Below, piece by piece: positions 52,932 through 62,787 of a DNA stretch of 64,000 nt. The notes beneath the pieces are model-generated. The model worked only from the letters and a program-made list of their open reading frames with translations, did not search any database and was not told the DNA's origin. The stretch is from the NCBI GenBank assembly GCA_002493905.1, contig DLAJ01000007.1:1-64000 (forward strand), in the 5' to 3' direction. Position numbers and translations under genes: made by a program. The number at the start of each line of letters is the position of its first letter. The first letter of the stretch is position 1. The DNA is from Lachnospiraceae bacterium UBA7050. GTDB taxonomy: Bacteria > Bacillota > Clostridia > Lachnospirales > Lachnospiraceae.

Positions 52932-53894
52932 TCAGCCGCTCCGTTTCCGCCCTTTCGGCATGATCAGTGACACCGCCTTCTTGGCCCTCCGCTTGAACGT
53001 GTAAATCTGCTCGGATAAGTTTACCAGTACGCTCATCGGCAGGAATTTGCACAGTCTGCGGCTCCGCTTCTGCCATTTCGCATCCATGCTCCATTCTTCC
53101 AGTGTTACACAATAATAAGACTTTCCCGCCCACTCCATCATTTTTTTATCCGGTCTCATCGTAAGAAAGGAAGCCGCTGTCCGGCACTGATCCATTTTCG
53201 TAACATGATAGAGCTGCGGGTAATACTGCATCGTATAATTCCCATAAGTCTCAAACTCCGAAAACCCTGCCTGCGTAATATATTTCGGATTGACGGCATA
53301 TAAGATTTTTTCCCACCAGACAGTTCCCTTTACCGTGGATTTTTGCATGATCCCAACCAGTTCCTTCATCACATCTGTCTTGAAGACCATAAACTGATTT
53401 ACAAATGATTTTACCTGTCGGCACTTCTTTATTTTGCCCGGACAGAGCGTATCCAATGTAGCAAAATATTCCTCATGGTCTTCAGGCCGCTCAAAAAACT
53501 GCGGCTTCCCGTCTTCTTCCGAAAAAAAAGGAATGTTCCGGATCGGCACCGTATCCATATCCCACGATACATAATACTCTTCTTCACAGCGTAACGCATA
53601 ACTCATTTTGATAAACTGCTGGAAATACCATCCCGCTCTGTCAACAAAAGGAACTCCATTCTCTCTGCAGACATCCTTAATAATGTCTGACACCGTTTCC
53701 CTGCTCATGCCCTGCAGCAGGGTATTTCCATCCAGAAACTCAACACCCTCCATCACCGGCAGTTTTTCACGCATGGATGCCGGGCCGATCAGCACAATCT
53801 TCTTTCCGCCCAGATACTTTTTGATATAAGGCATATTATATTCGATCAAAGGATACGTTCCCCAATAAACCGGGATGATCACTTGATATGTCAT
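52932..53894 (-). CDS. DUF6492-like predicted glycosyltransferase
   Basis: 320 residues, starting MTYQVIIPVYWGTYPLIEY. GWYFQQFIKMSYAL (about 88) is the family's aromatic segment, and YYVSWDMDTVPIRNIP (about 110) the DxD-like metal motif. FVNQFMVFKTDVMKEL follows near 165. The C-terminus is strongly basic (KRRAKKAVSLIMPKGRKRSG), perhaps for membrane contact. It lies between GT-C and rfbH in module C; substrate unknown. Confidence 0.62.
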   Translation of the reverse strand: MTYQVIIPVYWGTYPLIEYNMPYIKKYLGGKKIVLIGPASMREKLPVMEGVEFLDGNTLLQGMSRETVSDIIKDVCRENGVPFVDRAGWYFQQFIKMSYALRCEEEYYVSWDMDTVPIRNIPFFSEEDGKPQFFERPEDHEEYFATLDTLCPGKIKKCRQVKSFVNQFMVFKTDVMKELVGIMQKSTVKGTVWWEKILYAVNPKYITQAGFSEFETYGNYTMQYYPQLYHVTKMDQCRTAASFLTMRPDKKMMEWAGKSYYCVTLEEWSMDAKWQKRSRRLCKFLPMSVLVNLSEQIYTFKRRAKKAVSLIMPKGRKRSG

Positions 53895-54002
53895 AGGCAG
53901 TCCCCTTCCTTAATATTTTCATTGCCCGGCCACCGGACTCACACCATCTCTCCCGTATCTCATGCACGCAGGCCATGCCGCAGGACCAAAGGTAAAGCGT
54001 TC

Positions 54003-55706
54003 TTACCGTACCAGCATGACCACTTCATCCGTCACTGCCTGCTCCGCATATCCCCGTTCCAAAAAGTACGCCGCTGTCTTTTCTTCCTCGCCGAAATATT
54101 CGCCGTTTTCGCAATCAGTAATAACAATCTTTGTCGGCACTTTATCCGGATGGGACTCATAATACCCGATCAGCTCTGCACTGTTTACCTCGAACCGGGT
54201 CACATAGGGAACCGCAATCTCCCCGTCGGAATATACAAGCGGCAGCGCGGAAATCGGAAGAAACAATACCTTATCCTGCGATGTGATCCCGCACAGGTCA
54301 ATGGCGGATAACAGCTCCTGATACTCCCCGGCATGTTCCGCAGTCGTATAAATGCCCTTACAGGGTCCCTGTGTCATCCTCGTGTCCAGTTCTCCCAATG
54401 GCGCGTCAAACCATGTAAAGAACAGCCGCAGCCAGAAGACGCAGAACGCAAACGCCGCAATCGCACCATACGTAAAAATGCTTTGGATGTACGGCTTTTC
54501 TTCCTTCCCGCTCAGGCTGCGGTATTCACACAGCATCAGGATCGTGATACCGGACGGGATCACAAACATGGCGGACATGGACAGTATCTCCGTGTTGGTT
54601 CCGAGAAAATTGCACACTGCAAACAGATAACCGAATGCCAGCGCCCAAAAATAGGTTTTGATCCTATGTGCACCGTCCGTTTTTCCGCATACCGCCAGCA
54701 GGAAAACCGCAACGCCCAGGTAAAAGAACGGGACCATCGTCAGGTTATTCGCGATACTGCCATAGATAAATGCAAAGCGAAGAACCGCATATACCGTAAA
54801 GATCACGGAAATGCCAAACAGACAGGTTTTCCATTTTTCATTCAGCGTCTTCCGCTTCAGAATCGTAACGGCATACACACAGATCAGCGCGACAGAACAG
54901 CGCCAGTACACCCTGAATACCTGCCACTGACTCCGCACCAGTTTTACAAAAGGATTTGCCTGATGTTCCGCGTCGCTGAATATCATTTTCACATTGTACA
55001 GATATTCGTCGATGCTCCCCTTTCCGATCAGAGAAATCAGGAAAATCCCCCCAAGCACCAGCGCACCTAAGGTTACCCATACGATCCCCCCGCAGGAAAA
55101 AAGTCCCTCCTGCTCCTTTTTTCTACACCGCATGACCGCACATACTGCCAGATAGACCAAATAAACAAGAAACAGATACGGATTGCTGAACATGGACAGG
55201 CACAGCAGAAATCCGCTGAGCATGTAATCTCTCCGTCTCCACTGTCTCCTGCTTAAGCAGTAAGCAGTCAGAATGAAAAAGCTGGCGATCGACATGGTAT
55301 TATAACTTAATGCCGTAATATTATAAGGTGCAAAGCACAAGTAAACAAATACCATCCACAGGATGCCCTTCCTGTCCTTTAGCAGCCTCCAGATGATAAT
55401 TCCGGATGCAAAGTGAACACCAAGATAGACGATCCTCGCCTGCAGAATGTTGATCTGAAACCCCGGGATCCAGCGCACAAGCTGAAAAAGCGGCCATGTA
55501 TTCAACTGAGTTGGCGGATGCCAGTCATCCAGCAGAAAACGATCACCCTGAAGATATCGTTTTAAGGAAGCAATATAGCATAGCTCATCATCGAGCGGCA
55601 TGCTGAAAAATGCCCGCGCAAGCAAAACCGCAAACAAAACTGCCACGGCCGCCGCAAATAAAACCTGTTGTTTTTCTTTTCCTGTTCTTTTCTTTGCTGT
55701 CTCCAT
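54003..55706 (-). CDS. GT-C-type membrane glycosyltransferase (ArnT/PMT-like plan)
   Basis: 567 residues. After a short basic N-terminus there is a helix, then SMPLDDELCYIASLKRYLQG and LLDDWHPPTQLNTWPLFQL, an outer loop with the Asp-Asp/Glu pair expected of GT-C catalytic loops. About ten more helices follow, and a C-terminal outer domain of about 120 residues (GITSQDKVLFLPIS). Such enzymes use polyprenyl-phosphate sugars outside the membrane. Its stop is 108 bases from the next gene downstream. The GtrB-type enzymes of the window could supply its donor. Confidence 0.65.
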   Translation of the reverse strand: METAKKRTGKEKQQVLFAAAVAVLFAVLLARAFFSMPLDDELCYIASLKRYLQGDRFLLDDWHPPTQLNTWPLFQLVRWIPGFQINILQARIVYLGVHFASGIIIWRLLKDRKGILWMVFVYLCFAPYNITALSYNTMSIASFFILTAYCLSRRQWRRRDYMLSGFLLCLSMFSNPYLFLVYLVYLAVCAVMRCRKKEQEGLFSCGGIVWVTLGALVLGGIFLISLIGKGSIDEYLYNVKMIFSDAEHQANPFVKLVRSQWQVFRVYWRCSVALICVYAVTILKRKTLNEKWKTCLFGISVIFTVYAVLRFAFIYGSIANNLTMVPFFYLGVAVFLLAVCGKTDGAHRIKTYFWALAFGYLFAVCNFLGTNTEILSMSAMFVIPSGITILMLCEYRSLSGKEEKPYIQSIFTYGAIAAFAFCVFWLRLFFTWFDAPLGELDTRMTQGPCKGIYTTAEHAGEYQELLSAIDLCGITSQDKVLFLPISALPLVYSDGEIAVPYVTRFEVNSAELIGYYESHPDKVPTKIVITDCENGEYFGEEEKTAAYFLERGYAEQAVTDEVVMLVR

Positions 55707-55720
55707 CCGTTTTCTCTTTC

Positions 55721-57454
55721 TTACCGCACCTGCTCAATCCGCTGATTTTCCACTTTATATACATGATCGCAGTTCTCTATCGTGGACAGCCGGTGTGCGA
55801 TCATGATCATCGTTTTTGTTCCATGCAGACTGTCGATCGCGCTCATAACCTCTTTTTCCGTCTCCGTGTCTAACGCTGAGGTTGCTTCATCAAATACCAG
55901 TATCTCAGGGTCGTTATATAACGCTCTGGCAATCCCGATACGCTGTCTCTGTCCGCCGGACAATCTGGCGCCGCGCTCTCCGACCTCCGTATCAAGACCA
56001 TCCGGCAGACTCTCTACAAATTCCTTCATCTGCGCCTTGGTAAGCGCATCCCACACCTTCTGATCGTCAATCTCCTTCTCAGGCACCCCGAACGCCACAT
56101 TCTTGCGGATGCTGTCATCATAAAGATAAATAAACTGCGGAATATAGCCGAAGAGTCCCAGCCATCCGAAATAATTATCCTCAATCGGCCTGTCATCCAG
56201 AAGGATTTCCCCCCTCTGCGGCTTTAGCAGTCCCAGCATGACATCCACGGTCGTCGTCTTTCCTCCGCCGGAATGTCCGATAAACGCCGTGGATTCCCCT
56301 TTTCGGATGGTCACACTGCCGTTTTGGATCACGTCCGTATCCGTATTCTCATAGCGGAAGAATATTCCGCGCAGCTCAATTCTGTCGCGAAAATGTACCG
56401 GTACTTCCTGTTTCTGTTCCACTTCCACATGCTGCAGCAGCTCCTCCGCCTCTTTCAAGTCATGAAAGACCAGATCTACCGACGCTTTATTATACATCAT
56501 CGTGTTGGAATAGGCATACATTGCATTGACATTCGGCAGCAGCTTAAAGAACGCCGCCGCAAACACCGCCAGCTGCGCCACCAGCTTCCCGAGATCGCCT
56601 CCGCTCATCAGCGAAAACGCCAGCACGCCTAAAATCGCACCGACCGTCAGCGTCTCCAGCAGATATTTTGGCAGCCCCGATAACAAATTCGCTTTCCTCG
56701 ACACATCCACGGAGTATTGATAAATATGCCGGAAATCCTCCAGAAAATAGTCTTCCTTATGATAAATTTTGATTTCTTTGATCCCGTCAAAGGATTGCTG
56801 CAGGCTCTGAATGATCTTCGCATCTGCAGTCTGCGTTTCCTTTCCCAAAACCTTGGACTTTTTCTGAAAGGATCTTAACAGCGTCAGCGCGCACACGGCC
56901 ACGACTAAGACCACAACAACCGTGATCACCAGATTCGTAACCGCAAGATAGGCAGTCAGGCACAATGAGATCAACCCGCTGGAAATGATCATCATAAAAT
57001 TATATACCGCCTGATAAAATCCGATCGTATCAGTTTTTACGCTTCTGATCAGCTCGGACGTATTTTTCCTTAGAAAAAACGCATAGGGCTGCACCAGATA
57101 GGTGTGAATCAGCCTGCCTGCAATTTTATTATGCACTTCTCCCGAAAAGCGATAGATTAAATTGTACATAACCGCCAAAAATGCATTTTTGAACAGATAT
57201 ACCGCTAACATGGTGCATATCAGGATCAGAAGGATATCCCGATACCCTGTCACATGGAATACGCGCGATATGAGTCTGCAGTAGATGTTGTCCATGATGT
57301 TATCCGGTGAAACTGCCAGATCGATGATCGGCAGCAATATGGAAACACCGATCAATTCCAGCAGCGCCCCGATCACACTCATGATCATCAGGCCGAACAT
57401 CTGCAGTTTTACATTTCTGTCAAAAATGTATGCGATCTTTTTTAATAAGGACAT
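55721..57454 (-). CDS. PglK/MsbA-type ABC exporter, second copy
   Basis: 577 residues. Six transmembrane helices in residues 1-310, with LIGVSILLPIIDLAV as the PglK-like opening. The ATPase has GHSGGGKTTTVDVMLG (Walker A), LSGGQRQRIGIARAL (signature), ILVFDEATSALD (Walker B) and IMIAHRLSTI (H-loop). It is clearly a paralogue of the exporter at 32960-34774, but from a different part of the locus. It probably flips the lipid-linked glycan of module C. It overlaps nothing and begins 56 bases after the acyltransferase stop. Confidence 0.85.
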   Translation of the reverse strand: MSLLKKIAYIFDRNVKLQMFGLMIMSVIGALLELIGVSILLPIIDLAVSPDNIMDNIYCRLISRVFHVTGYRDILLILICTMLAVYLFKNAFLAVMYNLIYRFSGEVHNKIAGRLIHTYLVQPYAFFLRKNTSELIRSVKTDTIGFYQAVYNFMMIISSGLISLCLTAYLAVTNLVITVVVVLVVAVCALTLLRSFQKKSKVLGKETQTADAKIIQSLQQSFDGIKEIKIYHKEDYFLEDFRHIYQYSVDVSRKANLLSGLPKYLLETLTVGAILGVLAFSLMSGGDLGKLVAQLAVFAAAFFKLLPNVNAMYAYSNTMMYNKASVDLVFHDLKEAEELLQHVEVEQKQEVPVHFRDRIELRGIFFRYENTDTDVIQNGSVTIRKGESTAFIGHSGGGKTTTVDVMLGLLKPQRGEILLDDRPIEDNYFGWLGLFGYIPQFIYLYDDSIRKNVAFGVPEKEIDDQKVWDALTKAQMKEFVESLPDGLDTEVGERGARLSGGQRQRIGIARALYNDPEILVFDEATSALDTETEKEVMSAIDSLHGTKTMIMIAHRLSTIENCDHVYKVENQRIEQVR

Positions 57455-57510
57455 TTTTCTCTCCTACATAACGACCTTCTGAACGATACTTTTCCCAAAA
57501 GTGTTCACGT

Positions 57511-58494
57511 TTAGGCGCTCTTCTTCCCAAGTCCTGACAACATCCTTCCCATCCGCTTCTCCACCAGCTGGTACGCAAGCCATGTAAGGATCAGGGTAAC
57601 CACGGCAAACAACAGGACATACAGCACATCAGAACCTGGTCTGTGCGTCCGCATCACCTCCACCACTGCCGCATGAACCAGATACGCAGAATAGGAGTAG
57701 GTACTGACCACATTCGCCGCTTTCGTAAAAAACGGCCATTCCATGCGGACCGCAGAGGAAGCGGCAATAAAAACTGCCGCCAAAAAAGCAGCGGTCAGAC
57801 CGGAATCCGAACCTTTTACAATAAGCAGGAGCACGACCGGGCAGACAAGCGCCGTAAAATTCCATTCCTTCTTTTCTTTAACCGCAAGATAAACGGCAAT
57901 GCCTATGGCAAACAGATATAAAAACTGCAGCGGTCTTAAGCCCTCCGTATAGCGCTCCACAAGCCGCGCTAAGGCATATAATATCACAATGCCCGCTAAA
58001 GATGCATGATAGCTTTTAACAAACCGGTGATATGCAGGCACGATCAGATAAAAAAGCACAAACACGCTGATCGTCCACACCGCCCCTAAATTCATCCAGA
58101 AGTTTTCCTCTGCGGGAACCCACTGGTTCAGCAAAAATACATACCGGAACCATCCGATTCCCGTCTCATCCGCCGGCACACCGCCCGCGAAGGAAAAGTA
58201 CACCGCATAAAAAAGAATCACAATATAATAAAGCGGAAGAATCCGCACGGCACGCTTCTTCCACCAACCGAACAGACCATGCTTCCCGCCCTGACCGGAA
58301 ATTCTGTCAAGCGACTGATACGCAAGATACCCGCTCAGGATAAAAAAGAATTCCACCCCGGTAGACCCCGCCCTGCAAAATTGCTGCAAAAAGCCCGGCA
58401 TTGCAATATTCTGTTCCAAATGGACCGCAACTACCCACAGGCAGGCAAACGCCCGAAGTATATTCAGTCCTGCATTTTCTTTTTTATCCGTCAT
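57511..58494 (-). CDS. Acyltransferase family 3 (OafA/NodX-like) membrane protein
   Basis: 327 residues with about ten hydrophobic segments. GLNILRAFACLWVVAVHLEQ contains the conserved R..A...V..H start, and GVEFFFILSGYLAYQS the second motif. No extra C-terminal SGNH domain is present, so it is the short form. These enzymes add acetyl or similar groups to sugar hydroxyls of surface glycans, from acetyl-CoA across the membrane. Gene order suggests a decoration of the module C glycan. Confidence 0.85.
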   Translation of the reverse strand: MTDKKENAGLNILRAFACLWVVAVHLEQNIAMPGFLQQFCRAGSTGVEFFFILSGYLAYQSLDRISGQGGKHGLFGWWKKRAVRILPLYYIVILFYAVYFSFAGGVPADETGIGWFRYVFLLNQWVPAEENFWMNLGAVWTISVFVLFYLIVPAYHRFVKSYHASLAGIVILYALARLVERYTEGLRPLQFLYLFAIGIAVYLAVKEKKEWNFTALVCPVVLLLIVKGSDSGLTAAFLAAVFIAASSAVRMEWPFFTKAANVVSTYSYSAYLVHAAVVEVMRTHRPGSDVLYVLLFAVVTLILTWLAYQLVEKRMGRMLSGLGKKSA

Positions 58495-58522
58495 ACCCTG
58501 CCCTGTCTCTTTCCGTATGATC

Positions 58523-59461
58523 TTAAAACTTTTTAATCCCCATCCTGTTTAAGATACTCTTAATCCTCCATTTCAGGCAATGCAGCCTGGAACCTGAGTA
58601 GAATCTGTAGATCTTCCTGTCAAGCGCCCGTCCGGGAAGTGTGTCTCCCCAGTGATAGCTTTCCCGTCCGTTCCTCCCGTCCGGGCGGCTCCCATGTTCT
58701 CCCGCTTCCGTCCGCTCGTCATGGCAGTTCGTGCCGCTTCCGTCCCGCCCGCAGTTTATGACCATGGAAATCTTCGGAAAGACTGTCAGTTTATCATTCA
58801 TGCTCTCGGCATACGCAAAACGGATCGCCCAGGAATGGATCTTTCCCTGCATCTGCATATCCAGCATATCCGCCATATCCGCCCCGCCCCGGTTCATCTT
58901 CCGCCTTTTTTTTACGGAAAAACGGAACTTCGGGTATTCCTTCATCGACCAGTCGATCATCCGCCATCTGTCAAGCCATGTCGCCCATCCCCAGCTGCTG
59001 CTGCGATACCATAGAAACGTATCGGCAGAAAGCATTCCGAGCTCCGGCACATCCGGACTCCAGCCGCTGACCGCCCATGCGTCCGGATGACTCTCGTAAT
59101 GATCGAGCGCGGCGTTCATATAATCCAAAAAATCCTCCGACACCAGAAGATCGTCCTCCACGACAATGACTCTGCCATATTTCTCTATCACGCTGCCGAC
59201 TCCGGTGATCACGGATTCGGCAAGCCCTTTGTTCCCATCCCGATAAACAGCATGGACCCCGGCAAACAGACTCTGCTTTTCGTATTCCCGTAAATATGCA
59301 TGCACTGCCTGAACCTGCGTTCTGTCTTTATCCCCTTTATATCCGTCGGCAAACAGATACAGCTCGCTTTCGTCTGCGCCTTTTGCACGTTCTAATGCAT
59401 ATAATGTTTTTTTCAGATGATCCAGTCTGTTATACGTAAATACGATTACCGGTGCCTTCAT
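58523..59461 (-). CDS. GNT-I-like (EDD-motif) glycosyltransferase, copy 3
   Basis: 312 residues from the ATG at 59461. VIVFTYNRLDHLKKTLYALE opens it; VIVVEDDLLVSEDFLDYM (about 112) is the metal motif and SSSWGWATWLDRW (about 165) the Trp-rich segment. Near residues 230-260 a hydrophilic insert (TEAGEHGSRPDGRNGRE) replaces the short loop of copies 1 and 2. The DNA of this insert repeats the word GACGGAAGCGG. The product is otherwise complete. Similar inserts occur in two other module C enzymes. Confidence 0.78.
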   Translation of the reverse strand: MKAPVIVFTYNRLDHLKKTLYALERAKGADESELYLFADGYKGDKDRTQVQAVHAYLREYEKQSLFAGVHAVYRDGNKGLAESVITGVGSVIEKYGRVIVVEDDLLVSEDFLDYMNAALDHYESHPDAWAVSGWSPDVPELGMLSADTFLWYRSSSWGWATWLDRWRMIDWSMKEYPKFRFSVKKRRKMNRGGADMADMLDMQMQGKIHSWAIRFAYAESMNDKLTVFPKISMVINCGRDGSGTNCHDERTEAGEHGSRPDGRNGRESYHWGDTLPGRALDRKIYRFYSGSRLHCLKWRIKSILNRMGIKKF

Positions 59462-59503
59462 AGATTCTCTTTTTCCCAATACTGATCTGTTTGTTTCTGC
59501 GTC

Positions 59504-60304
59504 TTATAGCTCTTTCGGTATCAATACATAATTCTCACCGTTATGAAACGCTTCTTTATAGTCCCACTCTTTCATCATTTCCCTTACTCTGGCTATATTA
59601 TCGTCTGCAATTTCTACCAGAATAACCGGTCTGTTCCTGACAATCGTATTTTTCGCCCCCTGCAATACCCGTACCTCGTAACCCTCTGTATCAATTTTCA
59701 TCAGAGAAACATCTGTCAGATTATAACTATCAATTGTCTTAACTGTAAACGTGCCCTCACTGTCCTCCTTGATCGACGTTCCTCCACGGTTATTCTTGAT
59801 CTCTTCCTTGACAGATGCCCGGTATTCTTTTTCTCCGACCCCCACATTTTCAACAGCCACCCTATCGCTCAGACCATTGATCTCCACATTTTTCTTCAAA
59901 ATAGCAAACGTGGACGGCACGGGTTCAAACGACCAGACTTTCTTTACTCCCCATTTTTTAATAAAATACAGCGTATGTGACCCGATATTAGCACCTATAT
60001 CAAGTGCATTGACCGGCTCGCCCTTTTTCATGACATACTCTTTTGCCCTTTTCAGACCGTCTGCCTCATAATAATCAGCATTCATAACAATGTCTTTCTG
60101 CACGACATCCTTTCTATATTCCGGCAGATAAAACTTAACTCCCTCCACTCCCTTAAAAATACAGTCTTTCGGGTTCAGACCATATTTTCTGCTCTGTTCC
60201 TTTATTCTTTTATTCTGTTCCCGTTTTCCACGAAACGCAGAAAAACTCCACCCCCTGCGGATCATGTACTGCGCCAGTTTATTTTGCTTCAGACTCTCCC
60301 TCAT
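59504..60304 (-). CDS. FkbM-family methyltransferase
   Basis: 266 residues. ALDIGANIGSHTLYFIKK (about 105) is SAM motif I, VWSFEPVPSTFAILKKNV motif II, and LMKIDTEGYEVRVLQGA (about 205) the FkbM signature. FkbM enzymes O-methylate sugars or polyketides; in surface loci they methylate glycan hydroxyls. It lies between a GT4 and an EDD-type transferase. The first 50 residues are basic with no predicted helix. Confidence 0.85.
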   Translation of the reverse strand: MRESLKQNKLAQYMIRRGWSFSAFRGKREQNKRIKEQSRKYGLNPKDCIFKGVEGVKFYLPEYRKDVVQKDIVMNADYYEADGLKRAKEYVMKKGEPVNALDIGANIGSHTLYFIKKWGVKKVWSFEPVPSTFAILKKNVEINGLSDRVAVENVGVGEKEYRASVKEEIKNNRGGTSIKEDSEGTFTVKTIDSYNLTDVSLMKIDTEGYEVRVLQGAKNTIVRNRPVILVEIADDNIARVREMMKEWDYKEAFHNGENYVLIPKEL

Positions 60305-60346
60305 AAAACCGGTTCCCCTCTTTCGTATTTTCAGCCTTCCAGAATA

Positions 60347-61594
60347 TCAGCTTTGTTTTTTCGGAAGATAATCTCTGATGACTTCCTCCATCATATCCAC
60401 ATAAAACGCTGCCAGCTTATCCGCATTCTGCCGGTTATGCTCCCTGATCTCCTCAACCGATACCGTTCTGCGCTTTGTTTCCAGCGCATCCTTCATGCAC
60501 GCCGCCAGGCTGTCCGGATTTTCTGCCTCAAACAGCGTGATCCCATTTACGCCCTCCGCTTCCCTGTTCACCCTGATATCCGACATAATTACCGGAATCA
60601 GCAGCGATGCGGCATTGTACGCCGAACAGCCTCCCGGATCGCCCTCAAACAAAGAGGGCTGCAGCAGAGAAACCGCCCGTTTCATGATTTCGATCTGATC
60701 CAGCTTGGGAATATAGCCGAGAAAGTGAATAAAATCCTCCATTCCCATTTCCCGAATGCTTTCCTTAAGTCCATCGCAATAAGAAGCGTTTCTGAAATCG
60801 TCGTCCATCTTTCCGGTGCAGACAATATGCACGTCCTTAAACCCCTGTTCATGGAGCTTCTTCAGCGCGCGGAACGCCGTGCCATGGGATTTATGCGTCC
60901 AAAACTGATTAGAGATCAGAAAATAAGTCTCCGGAAGCCTGTACTTTGTAAGCTCCACGCCGGACGTATCAAGAAAGCTGTCCGCTGCCATGGGTGCAAA
61001 GGGCTGCGCAAACACCCGGTATCCGCCCGGATAAAAGGTTTCCAGATCATTTTTGACCGATTCCGAGGTTGCAATAAAATACTGCGTATTCCTCGCCTGT
61101 CTGATGCTGTTATTTTCCCGGTAGGCAAGCGTCTGCTCATCAAAAAGCTCCGGAAGATACTTTTCCTGAAAATCGGCGATATATCCGATCCATGGGACTT
61201 CCAGCTGCGGATAGTAATCTCTCAAAACCGGGAAGCAGATGTCCGCCCCGATTTTTTTTAGCGTTTTCTGCAGGCTTCTGCCTTTATCATCATGCAGTTT
61301 TTTTATATGCTTTCTGTAATAGACAACCTGAACGTCCCGGCAGACGCTTTCGAATACATGGATGATATAAGAAAACCGCGCCAGATCATCCCGCTTTCCC
61401 TTCGACAGCAGCTTTCTTGCAAGCCGGACAATCGGATATTCCATGGGCAGAACCAAATACAGCTTCATCCCATAATCTTTCCGGCTGCTGTTCACATACT
61501 CCAAAATTCCCGCAATATTGGAAAGATAATCCACCCCGCCGTCCCATGTATACAAGCCGTCTCCCAGCAGGGCAACCGTCCTCATTGTCATCAT
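60347..61594 (-). CDS. Family 4 (GT-B) glycosyltransferase
   Basis: 415 residues. VALLGDGLYTWDGGVDYLS is the N-terminal Gly loop; YFLISNQFWTHKSHGTAFRA (about 230) and LLQPSLFEGDPGGCSAYNAA (about 305) form the donor site. It shares the NQFWTHKSH/AQFWTHKNH motif with the GT4 at 31729-32934, so both belong to one subgroup. The gene is followed downstream by the FkbM methyltransferase and preceded by the DegT aminotransferase. Confidence 0.82.
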   Translation of the reverse strand: MMTMRTVALLGDGLYTWDGGVDYLSNIAGILEYVNSSRKDYGMKLYLVLPMEYPIVRLARKLLSKGKRDDLARFSYIIHVFESVCRDVQVVYYRKHIKKLHDDKGRSLQKTLKKIGADICFPVLRDYYPQLEVPWIGYIADFQEKYLPELFDEQTLAYRENNSIRQARNTQYFIATSESVKNDLETFYPGGYRVFAQPFAPMAADSFLDTSGVELTKYRLPETYFLISNQFWTHKSHGTAFRALKKLHEQGFKDVHIVCTGKMDDDFRNASYCDGLKESIREMGMEDFIHFLGYIPKLDQIEIMKRAVSLLQPSLFEGDPGGCSAYNAASLLIPVIMSDIRVNREAEGVNGITLFEAENPDSLAACMKDALETKRRTVSVEEIREHNRQNADKLAAFYVDMMEEVIRDYLPKKQS

Positions 61595-61679
61595 AACTGT
61601 TCCCTCAAAGCATTGTTTCCCTGTTTAACCCTATCAGCCGCAGGTTTTAAGCCCAATACGCATAGTAAAGAAACCCGGA

Positions 61680-62783
61680 TCAGGCGCCCGCCGTCTCAAA
61701 ATATTCCCTTATCGTATTGCAGATATATTCCACCTGCTCGTCCGTAAGCCCCGGATAACTAGGAAGATTAATGCCCCGCCAGCCGATAAACTCGGCTACG
61801 GGATGACGCTGAAACCGCTCGGAATACATGGGCATCGTATGGATCGGATAAAAGGTCGGTCTTGTCTCGATTCCCCTTTCCGCCATATATTTTCTAAGCG
61901 GATCACGTGCCTCAATATCTTCCAAAAGAATGGAACACATCCAATAAGTGTGGCGCACATCCCCGACCGGTTCCAACGTGGTCAGGGGAAGTCCTTTCAG
62001 CCCATCCCTGTACCTGTGACCGATTTCGATTTTCCTTGCAATAAAGTTCTCTACATTATCAAGCTGCGCATAGCCGATCGCAGCCTGGATATTAGTCATC
62101 CGGAAATTATAGCCGATAATATCATGCCAGTATTCCCGGTCCTGCGCAAGCCCCTGATCTTTGATGCGCGCCGCTCTCTCGATCAGCGTTTTGTCATCGG
62201 TGAGGATCATGCCGCCCTCCCCGGTCGTCATCGTCTTATTTCCAAAGAAGCTGAAGCACGCCATGTCGCCAAAGGTTCCGACCTTGCGCCCATGATATTC
62301 CGAACCGATCGCCTCCGCACAATCCTCGATCAAAAACAGATTATGTTCCCTGCACGCCTCACATACTGCATCCATTTCACACGGATGCCCGTATAGGTGG
62401 ACCGCGATCACCGCTTTCGTCTTATCCGTGATCTTTCTCTTTACATCCTGCGGGTCCATCTGCCAGCTGTCATGCACGGAATCCACGAAAACCGGTACCG
62501 CGCCTACAAAGGTGATGACATTGACGGACGCAACATACGTAAAGGCAGGCACGATCACTTCATCCCCCGGACCGATTCCAAGCGCCAGGAGCGCCAAGTG
62601 CAGCGCAACCGTGCCGTTCGTAACGGAAGTCGCATACTCCACACCAATATATTTCGCAAATGCTTTCTCAAATTTTCCTACGTACTCCCCCTTGGAAGAG
62701 ATCCAAGAAGAATCCAGACAATCCATGACATATTCTTTTTCTTTTCCGATCAGACTCGGCTGATATACGGGTATCTTATTCAT
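61680..62783 (-). CDS. DegT/DnrJ/EryC1/StrS sugar aminotransferase, second copy
   Basis: 367 residues from the ATG at 62783 (AAAGGGAG upstream; the frame opens at 62813). IPVYQPSLIGKEKEYVMDCL and SSWISSKGEYVGKFEKAF open it; SVTNGTVALHLALLAL, FLIEDCAEAIGSEY and the PLP lysine in SFFGNKTMTTGEGG are in place. It is closest in plan to perosamine (GDP-4-amino-4,6-dideoxymannose) synthases. It differs clearly from the aminotransferase at 25360-26478, so the window encodes at least two amino-sugar routes. Confidence 0.87.
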   Translation of the reverse strand: MNKIPVYQPSLIGKEKEYVMDCLDSSWISSKGEYVGKFEKAFAKYIGVEYATSVTNGTVALHLALLALGIGPGDEVIVPAFTYVASVNVITFVGAVPVFVDSVHDSWQMDPQDVKRKITDKTKAVIAVHLYGHPCEMDAVCEACREHNLFLIEDCAEAIGSEYHGRKVGTFGDMACFSFFGNKTMTTGEGGMILTDDKTLIERAARIKDQGLAQDREYWHDIIGYNFRMTNIQAAIGYAQLDNVENFIARKIEIGHRYRDGLKGLPLTTLEPVGDVRHTYWMCSILLEDIEARDPLRKYMAERGIETRPTFYPIHTMPMYSERFQRHPVAEFIGWRGINLPSYPGLTDEQVEYICNTIREYFETAGA

Positions 62784-62787
62784 ATGA

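Noticed and set aside
57490..57505. ACTTTT-CCC-AAAAGT hairpin after the acyltransferase start region
   Set aside because: Six A/T-rich pairs and no U-run; likely chance.
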